DNA of 64,000 bases from Nostoc sp. CCCryo 231-06 (GCA_023522315.1 JAHCSU010000329.1:59070-123069), one strand, 5' to 3'; counted from the first letter of the stretch, positions 37,185 to 46,304 are shown. Translations and numbers: made by a program. Notes: a model not told the origin generated them from the sequence alone.

Positions 37185-37577
37185 AAATTACTATAATCGG
37201 CGTGATCTCTTCCTAAAACATTCTCTAGATTTTGTAAATTCTCTCATACCGTGGTTTAGCAGCAGCGAGATGAGTTGTATTATTGTTCCAATTTGGATAA
37301 TCAGTGGTGTAGGTATGGGTTCTTTGCCGAAAACGTCATGCTTTCGCTTTACTTGCAACAGATAGGCTGAGTATTTTGGCTGTGAATCTGCCATTCAACC
37401 AAAATCTTGATAAGCTGATGTCTAATATCTAGAGCGCAAGGATTGAGAGTCAATGGCTGATAAAGCACAGTAAGCGGCATAACTTCGATAAAATCGCTTT
37501 GTCCAAACACTGTACCGCAGGAAATTCTACCAGAAGAAAGCTCAAGATTTAACCCAGTCTACAAGAAGGATAGTGAT

Positions 37578-38585
37578 GTGGTGGGAATACGCTACGATTG
37601 GCAGGAATTAGAGATTCGGGCGATATACAACACGCCATTGCTAGAGCTTATTTATCAAGCTGCTAGCGTGCATCGCCAATATCATGACCCAACAAAAATA
37701 CAAGTTTGTAAGCTCATATCTATTAAAACCGGAGGTTGTCCAGAAGATTGTAGCTACTGTGCCCAATCTTCTCGCTATAAAACAGAGGTAAAAGCGGAAG
37801 CACTCCTAGAAAAGGAAACGGTAGTTAGCATCGCCCAGAAAGCGAAAGAAACTGGTGTTAGTCGCATCTGCATGGGTGCTGCTTGGCGCGAAGTGCGGGA
37901 TAACTCACAATTTGAGGAAGTCCTGGAAATGGTCAAGGATGTAACCGCAATGGGTTTAGAAGTGTGCTGCACTCTGGGTATGTTGACAGCAAATCAGGCC
38001 AGGAAATTGGAAGAAGCGGGACTTTACGCGTACAACCATAATTTAGATACCTCGCAGGAATATTACAGCACAATTATTACTACGAGAACTTATAGCGATC
38101 GCTTGAATACAATCCAGAATGTCCGTCAGACAAATGTTACTGTATGTTCCGGCGGTATCCTTGGTTTGGGCGAAACTGTTGATGACCGGGTTGGTATGTT
38201 ACAAACTCTGGCAAACTTACATCCGCATCCAGAGTCTGTGCCAATTAATATTCTTTCACAAGTACCAGGCACACCTTTAGAAAATCAGCCTGATGTTCCC
38301 ATTTGGGATATTGTGCGGATGATTGCCACAGCTAGAATTTTAATGCCAGCTTCCGATGTGCGTCTTAGTGCAGGTAGGGCTAGACTTTCTCAAGTTGAAC
38401 AAGCTTTCTGCTTTATGGCAGGAGCCAATTCTATCTTTTCTAGCGACGACAACAAAATGTTGACGGTGACAACTCCCTGTCCAGATTACGATAGCGATCG
38501 AGAAATGCTGAACTTACTTGGTTTGGGAATGCGATCGCCTTCCCAAAGACAGGAGAAGGTAGCAAGTCCGGCTGTTGTCGGATAA
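37578..38585 (+). CDS. bioB: Biotin synthase
   Basis: A radical-SAM enzyme of 335 residues that inserts sulfur into dethiobiotin, the last step of biotin synthesis. The CxxxCxxC cluster motif is in [14 protein letters not shown] (Cys54, Cys58, Cys61). Ligands of the second cluster appear in the usual places (C in ICMGAAWRE and EVCCTLGML), and [24 protein letters not shown] is a family hallmark. GTG at 37578 is preceded at 7 bases by AGAAGGA. Length normal. No other bio genes are in the window. Confidence 0.93.
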   Translation: MVGIRYDWQELEIRAIYNTPLLELIYQAASVHRQYHDPTKIQVCKLISIKTGGCPEDCSYCAQSSRYKTEVKAEALLEKETVVSIAQKAKETGVSRICMGAAWREVRDNSQFEEVLEMVKDVTAMGLEVCCTLGMLTANQARKLEEAGLYAYNHNLDTSQEYYSTIITTRTYSDRLNTIQNVRQTNVTVCSGGILGLGETVDDRVGMLQTLANLHPHPESVPINILSQVPGTPLENQPDVPIWDIVRMIATARILMPASDVRLSAGRARLSQVEQAFCFMAGANSIFSSDDNKMLTVTTPCPDYDSDREMLNLLGLGMRSPSQRQEKVASPAVVG

Positions 38586-38662
38586 ATACTTTCTTGTGGG
38601 ATGGGTGTCTCACCCGTCCCTAACTGAGGGCAGGCAAGATGCCCGCCCCACAAGAGTCTCGG

Positions 38663-38758
38663 CTAAATTATCTTGGCAGTCCGCAGACCAAACAGCAAAC
38701 CGACAGCCAAACCAAAGAACAAAGCTAAAAAGCCGATGTAAGCTGCAATTGCAAACAT
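38663..38758 (-). CDS. petL: Cytochrome b6-f complex subunit 6 (PetL)
   Basis: A 31-residue single-helix membrane peptide, [10 protein letters not shown]...ending [10 protein letters not shown], matching the known pattern of cyanobacterial PetL ([14 protein letters not shown], then GLLFGLR.AKI). It is a peripheral subunit that stabilises the cytochrome b6f dimer in thylakoids. GGAG lies 8 bases before the ATG. The gene is read opposite to bioB and aroB and is easy to miss because of its size. Confidence 0.85.
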   Translation of the reverse strand: MFAIAAYIGFLALFFGLAVGLLFGLRTAKII

Positions 38759-38794
38759 TTATTTTTCTCCACAATACTTCCTAAATCTATTGAA

Positions 38795-38836
38795 TCATTA
38801 GTCATTGGTCATTTGTCATTGGTCATTAGTCATTAG
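38795..38836. repeat. Heptamer tandem array (TCATTRG type)
   Basis: Six consecutive 7-base units: TCATTAG, TCATTGG, TCATTTG, TCATTGG, TCATTAG, TCATTAG, followed by a C-rich stretch with two CACTCCC units. It is a short tandemly repeated repetitive (STRR) sequence, between petL and aroB. Confidence 0.8.
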
Positions 38837-38911
38837 TTATTCTCCCCCCACTCCCCACTCCCCAGATTGCGATACAATACAGCCCACGGGCGCTTGTTTA
38901 GGGTTTGGGCA

Positions 38912-40045
38912 ATGACTTCTGTAATTAATGTAAATTTACCAGAGCAGTCTTATGAGATTGCGATAACTTCTCTTCGAGACGCTACGCGAACGTTGAGCTA
39001 CGCTAACGCACCTTCGAGTTTAGATCAACTAGGTCAGCAGATGGCCAGTCTCAAGCTAGGCAAGAAAGTACTGCTAGTTTCTAATCCAACGATTTTTAAA
39101 CATTTTGGCGAAAGAGTAATTACATCCCTGACATCTGCTGGATTTGAAGTTGCTAGCTGCACCCTACCACCTGGTGAACGCTACAAAACCCTCAATTCCA
39201 TCCAAAAACTTTACGATATCGCCTTGGAAAACCGCCTAGAACGTTCTTCTACTATGGTGGCTTTGGGCGGAGGTGTAATTGGCGATATGACTGGCTTTGC
39301 AGCTGCAACTTGGCTGCGCGGCATTAATGTTGTCCAAGTTCCTACCACTCTCTTAGCGATGGTAGACTCGGCAATTGGTGGCAAAACTGGCGTAAATCAT
39401 CCCCACGGTAAAAACTTGATTGGGGCATTCCATCAGCCACGTCTAGTATTAATTGACCCAGATGTGTTAAAAACTCTTCCTATGCGTGAGTTTCGGGCAG
39501 GAATGGCAGAAGTTATTAAATATGGTGTAATTTGGGATGCCGAATTGTTTGCCCAATTGGAAGCAAGTAAACGCCTCGACCAACTCCGCTATGTAAAACC
39601 TGACCTGATACACCCCATATTAAATCGTTCTTGTCAAGCTAAAGCTGATGTTGTTAGCAAAGATGAGAAAGAAGGCGGATTGCGGGCGATTCTCAACTAT
39701 GGACATACTATCGGTCATGCAGTGGAAAGTTTGACTGGTTATCGTCTAGTAAATCACGGTGAAGCGGTGGCCATTGGCATGGTAGCAGCCGGTCAAATTG
39801 CAGTGGAATTGGGAATGTGGCAAAATGTTGACACGGAACGTCAAAATGCTTTAATTCAAAAAGCAGGTTTACCGACTCAGTTACCAACTGGGGTAGATAT
39901 TGAAGCAATTATTGAGGCGTTGCAGTTAGATAAGAAAGTCAAAGCAGGAAAAGTGCGATTTGTTTTACCAACAGAGATTGGTGTAGTTACAGTTACCGAT
40001 GAAGTGCCATCAGATATCATTCGGCAAGTTTTGCGGGGAATGTGA
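38912..40045 (+). CDS. aroB: 3-Dehydroquinate synthase, with a repeat-derived N-terminal insertion
   Basis: Second enzyme of the shikimate pathway, about 377 residues, converting DAHP to 3-dehydroquinate using NAD and a divalent metal. The NAD loop is [21 protein letters not shown]; metal-binding residues lie in EVIKYG (Glu), [11 protein letters not shown] (His) and [11 protein letters not shown] (His). ATG 38912 ([12 protein letters not shown]) was preferred over 38867. Residues about 19-36 ([15 protein letters not shown]) encode a dispersed repeat and are not expected in AroB, where SYEIAI normally leads straight to SLDQLG. The insertion keeps the frame and lies before the catalytic core. 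Confidence 0.93.
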   Translation: MTSVINVNLPEQSYEIAITSLRDATRTLSYANAPSSLDQLGQQMASLKLGKKVLLVSNPTIFKHFGERVITSLTSAGFEVASCTLPPGERYKTLNSIQKLYDIALENRLERSSTMVALGGGVIGDMTGFAAATWLRGINVVQVPTTLLAMVDSAIGGKTGVNHPHGKNLIGAFHQPRLVLIDPDVLKTLPMREFRAGMAEVIKYGVIWDAELFAQLEASKRLDQLRYVKPDLIHPILNRSCQAKADVVSKDEKEGGLRAILNYGHTIGHAVESLTGYRLVNHGEAVAIGMVAAGQIAVELGMWQNVDTERQNALIQKAGLPTQLPTGVDIEAIIEALQLDKKVKAGKVRFVLPTEIGVVTVTDEVPSDIIRQVLRGM

Positions 40046-40163
40046 ACAATTTCAAGAAGAATTTAGGAGTCAGAATAAAAATTAGTTGCTCTGTCCTTCA
40101 ATTACGAATTACGAACTTGTACTGAGCGTAGCCAAGGTATTACGAATTACGAATTAATCAGCC

Positions 40164-41010
40164 ATGATACTCCAAGCTAAAAATCAATTAACCTTGCAAG
40201 AGTTCTTAAATCTTTCACCAGGTGAGGGAGATATAACCCACATTCCGCACTTCATCGTGTAATACACGAAGATTTCCAATGTCTGGCTAATGGTGGTTAA
40301 ATAGCAATCACAAATTACCAACATTTGTCAGTATTAATACTTAAGCATTGAGCATTATCAGGAAATCTTCTTGAATATCAATGTGTTACATCTTGAAGTG
40401 CGGAATGTCGGATATAACTTATGAACTTGTTGATGGTCAAGCAATTTCTAAAATGTCACCAAAAAAATTCCACTCTAAACTTACCCGCGTCCTTCTGAAT
40501 TTGATTGAGCAATGCTGTGAGGGTCAAGGAGAAGTTTGCCCAGAATTAGCTGTCGCATTAACCCGTCGAGGGCGAGATTGGATGCCAATACCAGATATTT
40601 TATATATTTCTAATGGACGTTTACCCCTTGACTGGGATCAAGAAGGAGCATGTTCTGTTCCTCCTGATTTGGTGATTGAGATTATTTCCCCCTTCGGGTT
40701 CGAGAGTGACGCTCGAAGACTCGCTAACGCTACGCTATCGCAATCGGCGGAAACCGCCAAGACTGCGACTCTCTCACCAGGACAAAGCTTTGGACAAATG
40801 GCAGCTAAAGCCAAAGACTATTTAGATGCTAAGGTGCTGCGGGTGTGGGTGGTAGATAGTAAAGCCAGAAGCATAACTGTTTTTTATCCAGATGCAGCAC
40901 CACAAACTTTTATGGGAGAAGAATTACTCAAAGATTCTTTATTTGAGGGACTGGAATTTACTGTTGAGCAGGTGTTTCAAAAGGCGAAAATACCATTAGA
41001 CACCGAATAG
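40164..41010 (+). pseudogene. Uma2 (DUF820) family nuclease-fold protein, disrupted by a MITE
   Basis: The original start is ATG 40164 (MILQAKNQLTLQEFLNLSPGEGDIT); its frame then runs into a 173-bp element and stops. The remaining frame, open from 40381 or ATG 40405, continues YELVDGQAISKMSPKKFHSKL through VCPELAVAL, MPIPDILYI, PPDLVIEIIS and VLRVWVVD, the PD-(D/E)xK-like Uma2 core. Removing the element and one 8-bp duplication restores one frame exactly. A second, in-frame repeat insertion of 29 codons (40690-40776) separates IIS from PGQSFGQ. A truncated protein could still be made from an ATG inside or just at the element. Confidence 0.8.
40238..40410. mobile_element. 173-bp MITE with 17-bp terminal inverted repeats and 8-bp target duplication
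   Basis: Left end CCACATTCCGCACTTCA (40238-40254) and right end TGAAGTGCGGAATGTCG (40394-40410) are inverted repeats matching at 16 of 17 positions. GATATAAC is duplicated on both sides (40230-40237 and 40411-40418). Further inside, similarity between ends continues imperfectly (GAAGATTTCC on the left, GGAAATCTTC on the right). No coding capacity, so it must move with a transposase supplied elsewhere. Confidence 0.85.
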
Positions 41011-41111
41011 TAAACTTTTTACATTTACCACAATTCTCTTGATCTCAACGCCCATCGAAATTTCAATCGGCGATTGCTACTCAAACTTTTATATCTTTAG
41101 TCAGCAACGCC

Positions 41112-41426
41112 CTATTTTTGAAGCTGCGGTTCTTTCTGCGGTTGCTGCTGGCTATTTGTTGGTTGCAGTTTTTGAAATAAAGCTGGTGGTGTAGCTTTGC
41201 GGAATGCACCGCAGTAGTGCATAGTGATAACCGCTTTAAAAGCCCAATGGTCTTTTGGCACATCACTAAAGGGATTTGGTAAAGTTTCTGCTTGATTTTG
41301 GATACAAGCATTCAAAACTTGATTCGATTTTGCTGGAGTGTCGGTAGTAGGTTCTTGAGATTTAACAGGAGTAACAAAGCTAGTAGTAGCTAGCACTACG
41401 ACTGTTGCCAGAAGTTTGCAGTTCAT
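41112..41426 (-). CDS. Secreted protein with a partial SLH-like motif
   Basis: A 104-residue protein with a signal peptide (LLATVVVLATTSFVTPVKSQ). The mature part contains NPFSDVPKDHWAFKAVITMHYCGAFR, resembling the first half of an S-layer homology domain (FSDVPxDHWAxxAI), and ends in a Gln/Pro/Lys-rich tail. Two Cys (in NACIQ and MHYCGAF) could pair. Conserved small periplasmic protein of unknown function. Confidence 0.65.
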   Translation of the reverse strand: MNCKLLATVVVLATTSFVTPVKSQEPTTDTPAKSNQVLNACIQNQAETLPNPFSDVPKDHWAFKAVITMHYCGAFRKATPPALFQKLQPTNSQQQPQKEPQLQK

Positions 41427-41509
41427 AATTTGAGTTTTCTAGGGATGAAAGTCTACCCTATGTTTAGTTCCCAGGCTGTTGCCCAGGAACTAGAATCAAC
41501 TTGCTGAGA

Positions 41510-41647
41510 TTAAGCGTTAGCAAACATGGTAAGCATTACTAACATAACAACTAATGCACTGATCCAAAGAGCTAAAGATCCCCAACTAACTGAATCTTTT
41601 TGTACTTTTTGCCAGAAATTGGTAACTAAGTTATTCCGAATTGCCAT
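41510..41647 (-). CDS. 45-residue single-helix membrane peptide
   Basis: The frame reads MAIRNNLVTNFWQKVQKDS, then a hydrophobic helix (SLALWISALVVMLVMLTMF), ending ANA. A GGAGG Shine-Dalgarno stands 7 bases upstream of the ATG, strong evidence of translation. The topology, with a basic N-terminus and one C-terminal helix, resembles small photosynthetic or stress peptides, but I do not recognise the family. AT-rich sequence from 41648 to 42164 shows nothing further. Confidence 0.65.
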   Translation of the reverse strand: MAIRNNLVTNFWQKVQKDSVSWGSLALWISALVVMLVMLTMFANA

Positions 41648-42164
41648 TTTATAACCTCCAATTTTTATTAAACTTGCACTGACTCAATTAATTAAGTCTG
41701 GATTGAGTAAATAAAACTTAATCTTTAAGGGTATCAGCCTTTATTTACTGAATCCCAGAGATTAACCAACAGAGATTGAAATTAATTCATGCAGCCAGTG
41801 CCAATGCATGTATCTCAACGCATTACTGAAATCTAAAAAACGAACAAAAATTTACAAAAAGATATTTGTTGATGCTTAAATTAATTTTCCCATACGTAAC
41901 TGTTTACACTCCAAAATTTAGCGATTTTGAGAAAATTCTTAACGTTATCTTAATTATGTATAAAAGTTAGTGTTTTCAAATCACAAACTACTTAAATATT
42001 GACGATGTTTCCCTTTGACTCGTGATTTATCTAGACTTGAAAATATACATAACTAACAGGAAAAAGGCAGGTAAATAATGGTGCAACAAATAAGACATAA
42101 TGAACCGTAATATATCTGTATCATTTCAATTGAGAGAATTACAGCCAACCAAGACGAAGAAATC

Positions 42165-42417
42165 ATGACCTTTGGTGCATCATCTGACGAGGCAAAAAAA
42201 CAAGGTGAGGAGTTGTTAGCATCTACCTATGGTTGTAATCAATCATAAGTTTTGGAATTAATCCAGCAAGCACGAATTGAAGCAATAGCTCAGTGGTGTG
42301 CCCCTCAAGAGCGCAGAGCCATATAAAATCAAGGTGGTTGAGCCATTAAAAATTACTACTTGCGCTGAACGCGAACAGGCGATGTCTACGCATGAGGTAG
42401 TAAAGGCACTGAAATAG
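42165..42417 (+). pseudogene. Gene remnants, including a possible tryptophanase-like N-terminus
   Basis: Frame 42165-42248 reads MTFGASSDEAKKQGEELLAS to a TAA. The same phase continues after it as VLELIQQARIEAIAQWCAPQ, so this looks like one small gene broken by a stop. Frame 42325-42417 reads KIKVVEPLKITTCAEREQA, resembling the KVVEPIKxTTREER start of tryptophanase/tyrosine phenol-lyase, and then runs into GCGATGTCTACGC repeat sequence and stops. I treat all of it as debris. Confidence 0.35.
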
Positions 42418-42469
42418 AAAAATTAATATAGAGAAGTATAAAAAACAGCGCCGCACTACTAACTAAACT

Positions 42470-42895
42470 ATGCTACCGTTCAAAACTCTGCTACGCGTCC
42501 GCCACTATGAGATGGACGCCCTTGGGCATGTAAATAACGCCGTCTACCAAAATTATCTAGAACAAGCAGCCATTGAGCATTCAGAATACCTGGGCTTAAC
42601 TTTGGATGTATATCGGCAAGTAGGTGGCGTATTTGTCATGCGGCGAGTAGAAATTGACTATTTACGCCCAGCAGTAGCAGGCGATACCCTAGAAGTCACT
42701 ACCTGGTTGAAGGAAATGCGTGGGACTCGTGCCTTGCGATGCTACGAAATTCGTAAACAAAACCAAGATAATTTGTTGGTAACGGCAGAGGCACTATGGG
42801 TTTGGGTGGATGCACAGACAATGCGCCCACGACCAATTCCCAGTGTCATGTTAGACAAATTTTTGCAAATCCAAAACCCAGGTGTTACAAACTAA
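42470..42895 (+). CDS. Hotdog-fold acyl-CoA thioesterase
   Basis: The 141-residue protein has the 4-hydroxybenzoyl-CoA-thioesterase-type motif: RHYEMDALGHVNNAVYQNYLEQA, with the catalytic Asp in YEMDALGHVNN. Strands MRRVEIDYLRPAVAGDTLEVTTW and RCYEIRKQ follow. In cyanobacteria members of this group hydrolyse 1,4-dihydroxy-2-naphthoyl-CoA for phylloquinone synthesis; that role is possible here but not provable by eye. ATG start; length normal. Confidence 0.82.
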   Translation: MLPFKTLLRVRHYEMDALGHVNNAVYQNYLEQAAIEHSEYLGLTLDVYRQVGGVFVMRRVEIDYLRPAVAGDTLEVTTWLKEMRGTRALRCYEIRKQNQDNLLVTAEALWVWVDAQTMRPRPIPSVMLDKFLQIQNPGVTN

Positions 42896-43061
42896 AAATG
42901 GTTTGTTATTCGCCATTTAATGAAAACAAATGATTGATTTTTTACCCAGGTAATGCTGACGAGCAAGAATACACAACTATGATGTTATAAGTACAAAATT
43001 TAAATTTGTAGGAACTGCAATCAAAATTAGCTTAGTAAATCAGGATTTTCAAGTCAATATT

Positions 43062-43319
43062 ATGGAGCAAAGTCAGCCACAACAGCGCCGTGTCGCCGAT
43101 CAAGTATTTCAAGAATCCCTCGATCAGTTGGAGGATATCTTACAAGAAAGTTCAACTGAGGATGAAGAAATCCCCCAAGCACAACTGCATACTAGTAGTC
43201 TCAGTGAAGTCGAACTCGATCAAGACTTGACAGAAATTGATTTAGCGGCTCTTGAGGACGCAGTTGCTGATATTGAACAATATCTCGAAGAAATAACAAA
43301 AACTAAAGAAAAGTTATGA
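43062..43319 (+). CDS. Small acidic conserved hypothetical protein
   Basis: An 85-residue acidic protein, rich in Glu, Asp and Gln, with helical heptad-like spacing (LEDAVADIEQYLEEITK). No enzymatic motif or signal peptide. It begins with ATG after an AT-rich leader and ends 44 bases before the convergent methyltransferase gene. I do not recognise the family. Confidence 0.5.
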   Translation: MEQSQPQQRRVADQVFQESLDQLEDILQESSTEDEEIPQAQLHTSSLSEVELDQDLTEIDLAALEDAVADIEQYLEEITKTKEKL

Positions 43320-43335
43320 GTTCTAACTCCTGTAC

Positions 43336-43355
43336 AGACGCGATTAATCGCGTCT
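43336..43355. repeat. AGACGCGATTAATCGCGTCT palindrome (intergenic)
   Basis: A perfect 20-bp palindrome between two convergent genes, same family as the two copies inside smc. It could double as a terminator stem. Confidence 0.85.
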
Positions 43356-43362
43356 CTCCAAA

Positions 43363-44142
43363 CTATTGACTTATTTGCCGCCGAGCTTCGTACAACATTA
43401 AAGCGGCTGCGATCGCTACATTCAATGATTCCACCCCAGGACTCAAAGGAATTCTTACTTGTTTGTCTGCGATCGCTGCTAAATCTGCCGACAATCCAGC
43501 ACCCTCATTTCCCAGTAAAATCAGACTGGGTTTGCGCCAGTCCACCTCCCAATAAGTTAAAGTCGCACTGGGTAAGGTTGCCACTACCTGCATTCCTGCC
43601 TGCTGACTTTGTTGTACTGTAGCTTTTAAATCTTCGGTTACGGCTGTTGGTAGGCGAAACCATTGCCCTGCTGAAGCCCGGAGAACTTTGGGGCTGTCTA
43701 AATCTAGACTATCTCCACTTACCCACAACCCTGATGCTCCAGCAGCAGCAGCAGCGCGGATCATCGTACCCAGGTTGCCGGGATCTTGCACGGTTTCTAA
43801 AGCTAGCATTATACCAGTAAAGGGTAGTGGAGTTTGGCGATCGCTTCGTTTTGCCGTTGCAACCACACCATCCGGTTGGACTGTAGTAGCGATCGCATCC
43901 AAGACTTCTTTACTGACAATTTCGGCGCGATCGCATCGGCTACAAGCTTCTTCCCAGAGTGATGAGTGGGCTGCTTGCCAATCTGGAGTACAACACACTG
44001 TTTCTAGTGGGTAATTTACCGCACAAGCTTCCTCTAACAGGTGTGTCCCTTCTAGTAAAAATAACTGCTGCTTGTGCCGCTCCTTCGTGGAGTGGAGTTT
44101 GCGGATTTGCTTGACTAGGGAGTTTTGTAAACTGGTCAACAT
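43363..44142 (-). CDS. TrmH/SpoU-family RNA 2'-O-methyltransferase
   Basis: About 259 residues from ATG 44142. The N-terminal substrate-binding domain (LLEGTHLLEEA) is followed by the SPOUT knot: motif 1 LALETVQDPGNLGTMIRAAAAAG, motif 2 LILLGNEGAGLS, motif 3 VRIPLSPGVESLNVAIAAALMLYEARR. These residues form the SAM site in the trefoil knot. It methylates a ribose in rRNA or tRNA; the exact position is not predictable. Length typical. Confidence 0.88.
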   Translation of the reverse strand: MLTSLQNSLVKQIRKLHSTKERHKQQLFLLEGTHLLEEACAVNYPLETVCCTPDWQAAHSSLWEEACSRCDRAEIVSKEVLDAIATTVQPDGVVATAKRSDRQTPLPFTGIMLALETVQDPGNLGTMIRAAAAAGASGLWVSGDSLDLDSPKVLRASAGQWFRLPTAVTEDLKATVQQSQQAGMQVVATLPSATLTYWEVDWRKPSLILLGNEGAGLSADLAAIADKQVRIPLSPGVESLNVAIAAALMLYEARRQISQ

Positions 44143-44159
44143 CAAAAAGTTAGGAGTAG

Positions 44160-44208
44160 AGACGCGATTAATCGCGTCTGTGCAGTAGAGACGCGATTAA
44201 TCGCGTCT
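44160..44208. repeat. Two tandem AGACGCGATTAATCGCGTCT palindromes
   Basis: Copies at 44160-44179 and 44189-44208, each preceded by GTAG, lie directly upstream of the TrmH-family gene (read on the minus strand), so they are in its promoter or leader. Confidence 0.85.
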
Positions 44209-44275
44209 GTGTAGGAGTTAATTTAGTTTTCTTTCAACTCATAACTCTTCACTTTTAACTCCTAACTTGATAATA

Positions 44276-44356
44276 TGCGGAACCCGGGACTTGAACCCGG
44301 AAGCCTTGCGGCACTAGAACCTGAATCTAGCGCGTCTGCCATTCCGCCAGTTCCGC
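44276..44356 (-). tRNA. tRNA-Leu (anticodon CAG)
   Basis: The minus strand gives a cloverleaf with acceptor stem GCGGAAC pairing with GTTCCGC, discriminator A, a long variable arm as expected for a class II tRNA, T-arm GGGTTCAAGTCCC and anticodon loop TTCAGGT. CCA is not encoded. Length 81. Confidence 0.93.
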
Positions 44357-44825
44357 TCGCACTTGTGCTTATCGACAATTCTTTATTATTGCGTAATTGT
44401 TTACCTTTGTCAAGTGAAAATATAACGGTTCTTAAACCAGGCTCAGACTGGAAACGAGTTTTTCAGGAAACTAGGTCGAATCAAAATATTAACTGAACAG
44501 CACGGCATTGATTTTTAGAAAACACTTAAGTTATTTTACTGAGTATTTAATTTTGCTTAAAACTCCTACTTATTCATTCGTTTTTGTTAAATTTTTTAAA
44601 AGCTCAAAAGGCTCACCATTGCTTCTTTTTAGCCCGTATCTTTCACCAAAAAATTATTTTTTTATGCAATATGTTGCCCTAAAACGTGGACAATTTGAAT
44701 CTTTACTGTAGAATCAAAACCAACTTCAAACATATAAAATACGTATTACTTTTGGAGGTAGGCTTATCAATCCTTCTACCAGCTTACCAGATGTCAAAAT
44801 TGCTCCAGAAGCAGACTCCTCAGTC
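44357..44825. other. Intergenic region upstream of murA
   Basis: No convincing gene; a minor open frame at 44508-44711 is AT-rich and unlike protein. GGAGG at 44754-44758 stands 7 bases before an ATC codon (44766) that is in frame with murA (see findings). Confidence 0.45.
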
Positions 44826-46133
44826 TTGCAAATTTGGGGTGGGCATCCTTTGCGAGGTCATGTGAAAATTAGCGGGGCAAAAAATGCAGCACTGGTAATC
44901 ATGGCTGGAGCCTTGCTGTGTCCGGGCGATTGTCGTATCCGCAATGTCCCCTTATTGGCGGACGTAGATCGGATGGGTCAGGTGTTATTGGCTTTGGGTG
45001 TAAGCTTAACGCGGCAAGGCGATATTTTAGACATCAACGCTAGCGAAATTAAAACATCAAAAGCTCCCTACGAACTAGTTACCCAACTGAGGGCGAGTTT
45101 CTTCGCCATTGGTGCCATTCTGGCAAGATTGGGAGTAGCGCAGATGCCCTTACCTGGTGGTTGTGCGATTGGAGCAAGACCAGTTGACTTGCATGTTCGG
45201 GGATTGCAAGCAATGGGGGCGGAAGTACAAATTGAGCATGGCATTTGTAATGCCTACGTCCCTGGCAGCAGCCGGAGATTAAAAGGTGCGAAGATTTACT
45301 TAGACATCGCCAGTGTCGGAGCTACAGAAAACTTGATGATGGCGGCTACCCTCGCAGAGGGCGAAACGATCATCGAAAATGCTGCCAGAGAACCGGAAGT
45401 AGTTGATTTGGCTAACTTCTGTAACGCGATGGGAGCGAAAATTAAGGGCGCGGGGACTAGCAGGATTATTATCGAAGGAGTCCCCAAGTTGCATTCTGTT
45501 GACTACAGTATCATTCCCGATCGCATTGAGGCCGGGACGTTTTTGCTAGCAGCAGCAATTACCCGTTCCGAACTTCTTCTCTCGCCAGTGGCTCCGGAAC
45601 ATCTTATACCAGTGATTGCCAAGCTGCGGGATATTGGGGTGACAATAATTGAGGAAAAGCCTGAACACTTACGCATTCTGCCAGCTAAAACTCTCAAGGC
45701 AACGGATATTGAAACTCAATACCATCCAGGTTTTCCCACAGATATGCAAGCGCCGTTCATGGCTTTGCTGACATTGGCCGAAGGCGACAGCGTGATTAAC
45801 GAATCTGTCTTTGAAAATCGCTTGCGTCATGCCTCAGAGTTGAATCGCTTGGGGGCAGACATTCGTGTTAAAGGCAACGCTGCTTTCGTTCGGGGAGTAC
45901 CGAAATTGTCTGGCGCACCAGTATTAGGTACAGACTTGCGAGCATCAGCCGCGCTAGTCATAGCAGGACTGGCGGCAGAAGGAAAAACCACAATTCAAGG
46001 ATTACAGCACCTCGATCGCGGCTATGATCGACTCGATATGAAGTTGCAGCAATTGGGAGCTAAAATCCTGCGTGTGGGTGAAACATCAGCAGATGCAGAA
46101 ATTGCTTCCACCATCAGTAGCCTGTCAAGTTGA
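44826..46133 (+). CDS. murA: UDP-N-acetylglucosamine 1-carboxyvinyltransferase
   Basis: First committed enzyme of peptidoglycan synthesis: transfers enolpyruvate from PEP to UDP-GlcNAc. [10 protein letters not shown] near the N-terminus holds the catalytic Lys-Asn pair, Cys113 in [11 protein letters not shown] is the PEP-binding residue targeted by fosfomycin, and DMQAPFMAL and [13 protein letters not shown] are later hallmarks. The 435-residue frame from TTG 44826 is complete for the family. However, 20 more in-frame codons upstream lead to a possible ATC start at 44766 with a perfect Shine-Dalgarno. Confidence 0.93.
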   Translation: MQIWGGHPLRGHVKISGAKNAALVIMAGALLCPGDCRIRNVPLLADVDRMGQVLLALGVSLTRQGDILDINASEIKTSKAPYELVTQLRASFFAIGAILARLGVAQMPLPGGCAIGARPVDLHVRGLQAMGAEVQIEHGICNAYVPGSSRRLKGAKIYLDIASVGATENLMMAATLAEGETIIENAAREPEVVDLANFCNAMGAKIKGAGTSRIIIEGVPKLHSVDYSIIPDRIEAGTFLLAAAITRSELLLSPVAPEHLIPVIAKLRDIGVTIIEEKPEHLRILPAKTLKATDIETQYHPGFPTDMQAPFMALLTLAEGDSVINESVFENRLRHASELNRLGADIRVKGNAAFVRGVPKLSGAPVLGTDLRASAALVIAGLAAEGKTTIQGLQHLDRGYDRLDMKLQQLGAKILRVGETSADAEIASTISSLSS

Positions 46134-46304
46134 AATTGATAGGTTGAGACTGAGGCGGGAACAAGGGGAATGAGGGAGACAAGGTAAAATTTTCTCCCTT
46201 TGTTCCCCCTGTCCAGCCTAGTTAAATCGTTATACTAACTGTGGGTGGCTGTTTATCTAACCAGCCAGATTCTATAGTTGTGTTTTTTTATAGCTTGCTG
46301 CACT

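Noticed and set aside
44508..44711. Plus-strand 67-residue frame upstream of murA
   Set aside because: AT-rich, Phe/Ser/Tyr-heavy composition without domain or Shine-Dalgarno; typical chance frame.
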